NCBI GenBank assembly: GCA_016183945.1
Contig: JACPDP010000036.1
Span: 1 to 42,986 of the forward strand
Direction: 5' to 3'
From: Magnetospirillum sp.
GTDB taxonomy: Bacteria > Pseudomonadota > Alphaproteobacteria > Rhodospirillales > Magnetospirillaceae
DNA: 42,986 bases
How positions within the stretch are numbered: position 1 is the first letter of the stretch; each line of letters begins with the position of its first letter. The position numbers and the translations under genes were made by a program. The notes beneath the pieces were generated by a model. That model ran no database searches and had not been told where the DNA came from. It saw only the letters and a program-made list of their open reading frames with translations. Positions 36,637 to 42,986 of this stretch are shown piece after piece.

Positions 36637-37179
36637 CGCCAGGGCGCCCAGCACGGCAAACACCGCCGCGGCGGTGCCGTGCACCAGCTTCAGCGGCACC
36701 TTGTGGGCCGCCGCCTCGCCGACGAACACCGCCGGCACGTCGGCCAGCATCATGCCCAGGGTGGTGCCGGCGGTGACGATCACCACCTCGGAGAAGCGGG
36801 CGCCCAGAGCCACCGTGGCCACCTGGGTCTTATCGCCGATCTCGATCATGAAGAACGCCACCAGGGTGGTGAGGAAGGCGCCCATGTGGCTCAGGCACTG
36901 CGGCAGGTCCCCTTCGCTGTCGGGTTTCAGCACCCACACCGCCATGGCCAGGAAGGACAGCCCGAGCACCGCCTTCAGCCCCGGTCCGTCGAGCCATTCG
37001 GCCACCACGGTGCCGAGCCAGGCGGCCAGCAGATGGTTGGCCACGGTGGCGAAGAAAATGCCGAGGATGACGGCGGCCGGACGGCGGAACCGGCTGGCCA
37101 GCATGAAGGCCAGCAACTGGGTCTTGTCGCCGATTTCGGCGATGGCGACGACGCCGGTGGAAATGAGGAGTGCTTCCAT
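36604..37179 (-). CDS. GDT1/TMEM165 (UPF0016) family cation exporter
   Basis: The family exports Mn2+ or Ca2+ from the cytosol. The 191-residue product (ATG 37179) has the twofold EIGDKT signature, at 15-20 (AEIGDKTQLLAF) and 113-118 (IEIGDKTQVATV), in two homologous three-helix halves. Six membrane segments are visible. An inverted repeat, GGACCAT-N5-ATGGTCC, lies seven to 25 bases upstream of the start codon and may be an operator or translation control. No yybP-ykoY riboswitch was recognised. It is divergent from a PAS-GGDEF gene. Confidence 0.92.
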   Translation of the reverse strand: MEALLISTGVVAIAEIGDKTQLLAFMLASRFRRPAAVILGIFFATVANHLLAAWLGTVVAEWLDGPGLKAVLGLSFLAMAVWVLKPDSEGDLPQCLSHMGAFLTTLVAFFMIEIGDKTQVATVALGARFSEVVIVTAGTTLGMMLADVPAVFVGEAAAHKVPLKLVHGTAAAVFAVLGALALVDAGRGLLG

Positions 37180-37185
37180 GGCGGC

Positions 37186-37204
37186 GGACCATAAGTCATG
37201 GTCC
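37186..37204. promoter_or_regulatory. Inverted repeat upstream of the GDT1 gene
   Basis: GGACCAT-AAGTC-ATGGTCC is a perfect 7-bp dyad with a 5-base spacer. It lies six bases from the GDT1 start codon, where a ribosome site would be, and could hide it in mRNA or bind a metal-responsive repressor. Which of these is not known. Confidence 0.5.
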
Positions 37205-37309
37205 CGGCGCCCAAAAGATGTATCCGGACCCCACATTGGCCTGATAGCGACTTGCGGGCCTGTCTGTGTCATATTGACGCAATCCGGAATAAAGAAAGTA
37301 TGTCCTCAC

Positions 37310-39037
37310 ATGTTGTCGTCCAAGGTTCCTCCCCGCACCGGAGTATTGCTGTCCGGCACCGAGCGCCGCAGGCGTAAAGTGCGGTTCGAGCATAACGTCA
37401 TCCGCGCGTTGGAAGTCTCGGACGAGTTTGCCGCCATGTGCCGGCGCGGCATGGTCGAGGAGGCCAATACGGCGGCGCTCAATATGCTGGGCGCCTCCCA
37501 CGAAGATGCCGTGGTGGGGAAGCCGCTGACCGAGTTCGTCAGCGGCGATTACGCGGTGATGGTGGCGGCGCTGCTGTCGCTGGACGTGATCGAATTCCAG
37601 CCGGTGCCGCTGCTGCTGCGCCGCTTCGACGGCGGTCACCGCGAGGCACTGCTGCTGGTACACCCGGCCCGCGAGCTGGGTGAGGGCGTCACCGTGGTGA
37701 CCGGCCGGGACATCGGCCGCGAGAAGTGGCTGGCCACGACCGCCCAGAGCATGGATGCCCGCTTCCGCCTGGTGGTGGATGGCGCCATGCACCTGATCTG
37801 CCTGTGCCGGGGGGCGGAGGTGGTCTACCTCAATCAGGCCGGCCGTGACCTGCTGCGCTTCCCCGACGCCCAGTCCGGCACGGGGTGGCGGATCTGGCAG
37901 ATGTTCGGCACCGAATACCGTGACATCCTCGACACCGACATGGAACTGCTGGCGGCCGAGGACATCCTGCCCGTCCGCCTGCATCGCTTCCGCGAGGGCT
38001 CCTTCGACGCCCAGGTCCGCGTGACGAGGCTGCCGCCCACCGGCGGAATGACGGAATATATGCTGGAGGCGCGCGACATCACCGCGCTCAATCGCGCCGT
38101 GGGCACGTTGCGCACCATGAACGAGACTTTGGAACGCCAGGTCGCCGACCGCACCCGCGAACTGCGCCGCCAGAAGGGGTTCGTCGAGAACCTGCTGACC
38201 ACCCTGCCCAACCCGGTGTGGTGGAAGGATGTCAACGGCAATTTTCTCGGCTACAACCCGGCCTTCCGCGCCATGCACGGCCTGCCGGGGGAGGAGTGGC
38301 TCGGGCGGCGGCTGCGCGACGTTCGCCCCGGCGACGATGCGGCACGCGGCGAGGCTGGTAACGAGGCGGCGCTGTTGGGCGGCAAGCCCGCTTACGAGAT
38401 CGCGGTCGCGGCCAAGGACGGCACGGTTTCGCACATGCTGGTGAACAAGAGCGCCTGGTTCGACGACGCCTTGCAGCCGGCCGGCATCATCGGCACTGCG
38501 GTGGACATCACCGTCCAGAAGCAGGCCGAAGTCGAGTTGCGCCGCTTGGCCACCACCGATTCGCTGACGGGCTGCTTCAACCGCCGCTTCTTCATGGAGA
38601 CGGCGGCCGAAACCCTCGCCTTGTCCCATCACCATGGCCGCCGCATGTCGGTGATGATGCTCGACATCGACCACTTCAAGCGCGTCAACGACACCTACGG
38701 CCACCCCGTCGGCGACGAGGTGATTAGGGCCATGGCGCGCACCTGCATGCAGTACGTGCGGGGCAGGGACATCGTGGGCCGGTTGGGTGGCGAGGAGTTC
38801 GCCATCGCTTTGCCCGAGACCCCCCGCGACGGGGCAATGGTTCTGGCGGAACGCATCCGCGAGGCGATGGCGGCATTGCGCATCGAGGTGGACGGCTACG
38901 CCATCACCATCACCGTCAGCATCGGCGTTGCCGAAATGGCGGCGGATGATTCCTCGGCCGAGGCGGTCCTGGCTCGTGCCGATCAGGCCCTCTACGAGGC
39001 CAAGCGCTCCGGTCGCGACTGCGTGATGGCGTTCTGA
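37310..39037 (+). CDS. PAS-domain GGDEF diguanylate cyclase
   Basis: The 575-residue product starts at ATG 37310 (the frame extends upstream but only as shadow). A first sensing region (about 40-140) and PAS-like domains (about 150-260 with DARFRLVVDGAMHLICL, and 290-400 with LLTTLPNPVWWKDVNGNFLGYN) precede the GGDEF domain at about 410-575. The domain has TTDSLTGCFNRRFF, MLDIDHFKRVNDTYGH, active site RLGGEEF and I-site RGRD five residues before. A coiled coil (ETLERQVADRTRELRRQ) links the PAS domains. No membrane segment is seen, so it is soluble. Divergent from the GDT1 gene. Confidence 0.93.
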   Translation: MLSSKVPPRTGVLLSGTERRRRKVRFEHNVIRALEVSDEFAAMCRRGMVEEANTAALNMLGASHEDAVVGKPLTEFVSGDYAVMVAALLSLDVIEFQPVPLLLRRFDGGHREALLLVHPARELGEGVTVVTGRDIGREKWLATTAQSMDARFRLVVDGAMHLICLCRGAEVVYLNQAGRDLLRFPDAQSGTGWRIWQMFGTEYRDILDTDMELLAAEDILPVRLHRFREGSFDAQVRVTRLPPTGGMTEYMLEARDITALNRAVGTLRTMNETLERQVADRTRELRRQKGFVENLLTTLPNPVWWKDVNGNFLGYNPAFRAMHGLPGEEWLGRRLRDVRPGDDAARGEAGNEAALLGGKPAYEIAVAAKDGTVSHMLVNKSAWFDDALQPAGIIGTAVDITVQKQAEVELRRLATTDSLTGCFNRRFFMETAAETLALSHHHGRRMSVMMLDIDHFKRVNDTYGHPVGDEVIRAMARTCMQYVRGRDIVGRLGGEEFAIALPETPRDGAMVLAERIREAMAALRIEVDGYAITITVSIGVAEMAADDSSAEAVLARADQALYEAKRSGRDCVMAF

Positions 39038-39260
39038 GTTGGCCACCGGCCATCGGGCCGACCCGCCCGGGATGAAAATCAGCGGCCATTGAGGCCGCGG
39101 CCAAGGGCGCGGACGCGCCCGCCCGGCGAGGGCTGGTTTCTTGTTAGAGCCAGGCCTGCTCGCAATCGGGCGTCTAGGTATTCTGAAACCTCATACCAAA
39201 GCATAGGGGAAAGGCGATACCTTAGTAATGGGGGTTGGCATGTCCTGACGGAGGGCGGTA
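39038..39260. other. 223-base gap with GC hairpin
   Basis: No gene. GGGCGC-GGAC-GCGCCC forms a 6-bp stem at about 39105-39120, followed at some distance by TTTCTTGTT (39137-39145), so a weak terminator for the PAS-GGDEF gene is possible. A 16-base segment (39083-39098) is the reverse complement of a stretch inside the family B element (28163-28178). Confidence 0.35.
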
Positions 39261-40274
39261 ATGAGTGGCCCCAACACGGTCGTGGTTCCGCTGCTCCTGG
39301 TGGAGGACAATGCAGGCGACGCCAGGCTGATCCAGGTCATGCTGGGCGAGGTGGGCGGTTTCCGGATCAGCTGGGTGGATCGCCTGTCCAAGGCGTTGGC
39401 CGCCATCCCCGGCGGCGCTTTCAGTGCGGTCCTGCTTGATTTGTCGTTGCCCGACGCGCTGGGCATGGAGGGCGTCGATGCCATCCGCAGGCTGGCGCCG
39501 ACATTGCCCGTGGTCATTCTCACCGGCCTTGACGACGAGGAGATGGGCCGGCGTGCCGTCCGTCACGGCTGCCAGGACTACCTGGTCAAGGGCCAGGGCG
39601 AAGGCAACCTGATCCGGCGCACGCTGATCTACGCCATGGAGCGCGTGGCGGTCGAGGAGGAGCGGCGGCAGAATGCCGAACGCGTCAAACGCATATTGAT
39701 GCAGACGGTCCGGACCATCTCGCTGGCGCTGGAGATGCGCGACCCCTACACCACCGGCCACCAGCGCCGCGTCGCCCAACTGGCCGTCGCCATCGGCCGC
39801 AAGCTCGGTTTTGACGAGTGCCGGCTCGAGGGACTGAAGACCGGCAGCCTGATCCACGATATCGGTAAACTGCATGTGCCGGCCGAGTTCCTCAGCCGGC
39901 CCGGCAGCCTATCGGTCGAGGCCTTCCAGGTGATCAAGATGCATCCGACCCTGGGCGCCGAAATTGTCCGCAACATCGAATTCCCCTGGCCGGTGGCGAC
40001 GATGATCCACCAGCACCACGAGCGTCTGGATGGCACCGGCTACCCGTGCGGCATCAGGGGCGACGACATCATCCTGGAGGCTCGCATCATCGCGGTGGCG
40101 GATGTGTTCGAAGCCATCGTGTCCCACCGCCCCTACCGGCCGGCGCTCGGGTTGCAGGTGGCGCTCGACGAAATCCGCCTGCATGCCGGCAGCCGTTACG
40201 ATGCGACGGTGGTGGATGCCTGCCTCGCGGTGGTGGAGGAAAAGGGCGACACGCCGTTCGATGCCGACGCGTAG
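39261..40274 (+). CDS. Response regulator with HD-GYP phosphodiesterase domain
   Basis: The 337-residue protein combines an N-terminal receiver (VEDN at 14-17, Asp60 as phosphoacceptor, Lys110) with an HD-GYP domain at about 145-330 that hydrolyses c-di-GMP. The HD pair is His199 and Asp200 in LIHDIGKLHVP, and the GYP motif is DGTGYPCG at 257-264; the metal ligands HQHHERLD are also present. ATG 39261 has GGAGGG upstream. It opposes the GGDEF proteins just upstream and lies convergent with a sensor kinase that could phosphorylate it. Confidence 0.94.
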   Translation: MSGPNTVVVPLLLVEDNAGDARLIQVMLGEVGGFRISWVDRLSKALAAIPGGAFSAVLLDLSLPDALGMEGVDAIRRLAPTLPVVILTGLDDEEMGRRAVRHGCQDYLVKGQGEGNLIRRTLIYAMERVAVEEERRQNAERVKRILMQTVRTISLALEMRDPYTTGHQRRVAQLAVAIGRKLGFDECRLEGLKTGSLIHDIGKLHVPAEFLSRPGSLSVEAFQVIKMHPTLGAEIVRNIEFPWPVATMIHQHHERLDGTGYPCGIRGDDIILEARIIAVADVFEAIVSHRPYRPALGLQVALDEIRLHAGSRYDATVVDACLAVVEEKGDTPFDADA

Positions 40275-40316
40275 TGGCGGTCACCGTTCGAGACGGTTCG
40301 ATGGGTGGCTCGCATT

Positions 40317-42407
40317 CTATTCCCCGAGGGACGTCGCCGGCAGGTTGAAATTGAAGCTGCAGCCGCGGTCGTGCTGCGACTCCACCCAGATGCAGCCGCC
40401 GTGGTGCTCGACGATCTTCTTGCACATGGCGAGGCCGATGCCGGTGCCTTCGTACTGGTCGCGGCCATGCAGGCGCTGAAAGATCTGGAAAATGCGCCGG
40501 TGGTATTCCGGTTCAATGCCGATGCCGTTGTCGCTCACGATCAGTTGCCACCAACCGCTTTTCTCGGGCTTGGCGGCGATGCGAACCGCCGGCTTCTCGC
40601 CGGGGCGCCGATACTTGACGGCATTGCCGATCAGGTTCTCGAACAGGCGGGTCAGTTCTTCGGCATTTCCGCTCACCACGGGCAGGTCACCCTCGACGGT
40701 GACGGTCGCCTCTGCCTCGGTGATGGTGACGCCCAAGTCCTCGACGGCCGCCGCCACCACCTCGGACAGGGCGACGGGGGTGAAGGCCTGATGGTCGCGG
40801 CCGATGCGCGAGAACTCCAGAAGGTTGAGGATCAACCTGTTCATCCGAAGGGCGCCATCCCTGGCGAATCCCACGAAATCCCGGCCGTCGGGGCCGAGCA
40901 GGTCGCCGTAGCGGCGTTCCAGCAGGGTGACGTAGGAGGTCACCATGCGGAGCGGCTCGCGCAGATCGTGCGAGGCGACGTAGGCGAACTGCTCCAACTC
41001 GGCGTTGGAGCGCGCCAGTTGGTCGGTTCTCTCGCGCAGGGCATTCTCGGCGGCGAGGCGATCGGTGATGTCTTCGACGATGGTCCAGGAATAGGTCTCA
41101 TCGCCGTCGCTGACGCGGGCGCCGTTGAGGCGGACCGCCAGGCGCCGGCCGTCGCGGTGGATGTATTCCTTTTCGTAGGGACCATAACGGCCTTGCGCCG
41201 ACAGGGACTGCCACTGGCGGCGGTCCTCCCCGGCGAAGCTGGCTGGGGTGATCTCGCGATGGCTCAGTGTCGTCAATTCCGCCGCCGGATAGCCCAACAT
41301 ATCGATGAAGGCCCGGTTGGCGGCGAGGATGCGTCCCTCCATGTCGCTGCGGATCATGCCCAACGGCGACAAGTCGAAGAGGGCGGACAAGGCGGTTGCC
41401 GCTCTTTCCTCGCGGTGGATGCCGCGCAACACCGCCAGCGACAGCCCGGCCATGACGACGATGCTTGCCACCGCCAAGGCGGAATTGCGGGCCAGCCGCT
41501 GCCACCACCCGGCCAGCGCGTCCTCCTCGGTGGTGGCCACCCAGGCGACGATGGCCGGGGCCTCACTCTTGCGGTAGGCGACGATGCGGTTGAGGGCGTC
41601 ATAGGTTGAGACGGCGCGGTAGATTCCCACCGGCTGGGTCGGCATCAGCTTGAGCAGCGGCGCATTGGCGGGAATTTTGCGCCCGATGTCCTCTGCGGCC
41701 ATGGGCTGGCGCACCAGGATGGCGCCGTCGTGCTTGTAGACGCCGAAGGCGACGTGTTCGCTGAACCCCAGTTCGCCGTAGAACGCCTTGAAGTAGTCCG
41801 ACTCGATGGTGGCGACGGCGACGCCGGCGAAGCTTCCGTCGGGTCCCTGGATGCGACGGGCGATGGCGAAGGAGGGCTTGCCGGTGCCCGGTTCATAGAA
41901 TGACAGTGCCACATATGGCTCGGCGGCACCTTCGGCCACGGCGCGAAAAAAGTCGCGGTCGGCCAGATTTGCCCCGGGCGCGGCGGGGAAGCCGCGGGTG
42001 TTGAACAACACCTCCCCGCGCGCATCGAGCAGGAACAGGGCGCCGGTCTGCGGCGAGCCGGCGGCCGCCTCCGCCAAGGCCTGCCAGTCCTCCCGTGACG
42101 CGGCGACCCCTTGTGCCCCCTTGACGGCGACGCGATCGAGCAGGCGCTGCAGCAGCATGTCGCCCGCCTCGAGGGTGCGCTTGGCGTGCTCCTCCAGCAG
42201 CCGGACGTAGTTTGCGGTGTTAAGCTCGGCGCCGCGCAGGCTGGTCTGGTAGTCGTCCCAAGTGGAGAACCCGCCGAACAGCAGCAGCATCAGGCTGTAG
42301 AGCCCCACCATTGCCCAATGGAGCGTCATGCGCGCGCGCCTGGGCCGCTGCGAGTGGCTCTCCACCGGCAGGTCGACCCCGATGCCGGCGCTACGGCCGC
42401 TATCCAT
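40317..42407 (-). CDS. Membrane sensor histidine kinase with Cache and PAS domains
   Basis: The 696-residue kinase (ATG 42407, AAGGAG upstream) has a membrane segment at 28-48, a periplasmic double Cache (PDC) region at about 50-300 with YFKAFYGELGF and GIYRAVSTYDALNRI, a second segment at 309-329, and a PAS domain at 340-450. Phosphoacceptor His480 is in VASHDLREPLRMV, followed by N (ENLIGNAVKYRR), G1 (DNGIGIEPEYH) and G2 (GTGIGLAMCKKIVEHHGG) boxes. The family matches phytochrome-like and bacteriophytochrome-type HisKA kinases. No receiver is fused. The convergent REC-HD-GYP protein is a candidate partner by position only. Confidence 0.94.
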   Translation of the reverse strand: MDSGRSAGIGVDLPVESHSQRPRRARMTLHWAMVGLYSLMLLLFGGFSTWDDYQTSLRGAELNTANYVRLLEEHAKRTLEAGDMLLQRLLDRVAVKGAQGVAASREDWQALAEAAAGSPQTGALFLLDARGEVLFNTRGFPAAPGANLADRDFFRAVAEGAAEPYVALSFYEPGTGKPSFAIARRIQGPDGSFAGVAVATIESDYFKAFYGELGFSEHVAFGVYKHDGAILVRQPMAAEDIGRKIPANAPLLKLMPTQPVGIYRAVSTYDALNRIVAYRKSEAPAIVAWVATTEEDALAGWWQRLARNSALAVASIVVMAGLSLAVLRGIHREERAATALSALFDLSPLGMIRSDMEGRILAANRAFIDMLGYPAAELTTLSHREITPASFAGEDRRQWQSLSAQGRYGPYEKEYIHRDGRRLAVRLNGARVSDGDETYSWTIVEDITDRLAAENALRERTDQLARSNAELEQFAYVASHDLREPLRMVTSYVTLLERRYGDLLGPDGRDFVGFARDGALRMNRLILNLLEFSRIGRDHQAFTPVALSEVVAAAVEDLGVTITEAEATVTVEGDLPVVSGNAEELTRLFENLIGNAVKYRRPGEKPAVRIAAKPEKSGWWQLIVSDNGIGIEPEYHRRIFQIFQRLHGRDQYEGTGIGLAMCKKIVEHHGGCIWVESQHDRGCSFNFNLPATSLGE

Positions 42408-42474
42408 GGAGGCTCCTTATTCTACCAGTCGACTGTAAAATATCACGAGCAGTGAGGGCGCTCCACCTGTGACG

Positions 42475-42870
42475 TCAGGCGCCGTCCCCCTCCGCGAACA
42501 CCTCGCGGGCAAGACGGACGCCTTCCTCTGCCGCCGGTGCGCCGCAATACACCGCCGCCTGGAGCAGGACTTCGACGATTTCCTCCCTGGTGACGCCGTT
42601 GTTGAGGGCGCCCTTGAGGTGCAGGCGGAGGGCGTGCGGCCGGTTCAGCGCCGTCAGCATCGCCAGGGTAACCATGGAGCGTGTCCGCCGGTCCAGGCCG
42701 GGGCGCGACCATACTTCGCCCCAGCCGTAGCGGGTCACCAGGTCCTGAAACGGGGTCGCGACATCGTCCAGGCTGGCAGCCACCCGGTCGGCGTGGGCAT
42801 CGCCCAGAATTTCCCGTCGGGTTCGTAGTCCTCTCTCGTAGGCATCGCCGGTTGTATGACTTCCACTCAT
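42475..42870 (-). CDS. Carboxymuconolactone decarboxylase family protein (PcaC-like)
   Basis: The 131-residue product begins MSGSHTTGDAYERGLRTRREILGD, and has the family's RTRSMVTLAMLTALNRPHALRLHL and VLLQAAVYCGAPAAEEG blocks. The length and GLRTRREILG match 4-carboxymuconolactone decarboxylase (PcaC) of the protocatechuate pathway, which is smaller than AhpD types. The catalytic peroxidase CxxC of AhpD is absent, but one Cys (YCGAP) and a His (PHALRLH) remain, as in PcaC. No other protocatechuate genes are visible. The ribosome site is only weakly purine-rich. Confidence 0.85.
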   Translation of the reverse strand: MSGSHTTGDAYERGLRTRREILGDAHADRVAASLDDVATPFQDLVTRYGWGEVWSRPGLDRRTRSMVTLAMLTALNRPHALRLHLKGALNNGVTREEIVEVLLQAAVYCGAPAAEEGVRLAREVFAEGDGA

Positions 42871-42986
42871 CGGCCGGCCCCCATATCAAGGGAGTTGGAC
42901 GGTAGCCGGGAGAGGGTCGTCGGGAGTCGGTTGAGGCACCATCCTCGTGCATGAGAGCGACGCCCTCGCCCGGTGTCTTGGGCTCG

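Noticed and set aside
42951..42986. Plus-strand start ATGAGAGCG at the window end
   Set aside because: Only 12 codons, no convincing ribosome site and no similarity; not enough to call.

Overview
The window is high-GC, gene-dense DNA from an alphaproteobacterium. Magnetospirillum or a close member of the Rhodospirillales is the best guess; this is inferred from protein style and gene content, not from a marker gene. Signs are the GC bias, an extra GltX-type glutamyl-tRNA synthetase, MCP chemoreceptors, c-di-GMP enzymes, class II cytochrome c and many one-component and two-component regulators. No rRNA, tRNA, CRISPR array, transposase or phage gene was seen.

Region 1 (1-5060): efp, suhB, then an OmpA-like secreted protein, a MotA/TolQ/ExbB-like channel protein and a MotB/OmpA-like partner, which look like one ion-driven envelope machine. 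Region 2 (5061-6770): a lower-GC pair on the minus strand, an ABC/AAA ATPase and a DUF4276 protein, which resembles an ATPase plus TOPRIM-like effector defence module. Region 3 (6842-11671): a minus-strand sulfur and metal cluster: cysK, sseA, an entericidin-type lipoprotein, metC, DUF1007 and a NicO nickel/cobalt transporter.

Region 4 (11915-16006): a chemoreceptor, a truncated CBS-domain gene that runs into the 3' end of gmk, then gmk and yicC. Region 5 (16130-17672): a MntA/HepT (MNT-HEPN) toxin-antitoxin pair, stop-start coupled to a short-chain dehydrogenase. Region 6 (17613-23559): a polytopic membrane protein, cysS, gltX and glutamine-dependent nadE on the minus strand, with an intrinsic terminator directly in front of gltX.

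Region 7 (23604-28473): a hypothetical protein, a class II cytochrome c divergent from a Crp/Fnr regulator with an FNR-like box between them, a ChaC-like cyclotransferase, an NsrR-type repressor coupled to a REC-Hpt protein, ubiX and a YdcH-type small protein. Taken together this suggests nitric-oxide and redox control. Region 8 (28841-34306): propionyl-CoA synthetase (prpE) and, across a repeat-rich gap, a Pat-like protein acetyltransferase that could control it. Region 9 (34478-42870): a Pro/Ala-rich membrane protein, two GGDEF diguanylate cyclases, a GDT1 family cation exporter, a REC-HD-GYP phosphodiesterase, a hybrid-free sensor kinase and a carboxymuconolactone decarboxylase family protein.

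The intergenic gaps hold at least three families of palindromic elements: a perfect 22-bp inverted repeat whose half-unit recurs twice, a roughly 186-bp multi-hairpin element with 20-bp inverted ends, and an element bounded by CACAGAGA-type tandem units in opposite orientation. All coordinates and starts come from reading the sequence; family names are from recognition of motifs without database searches.
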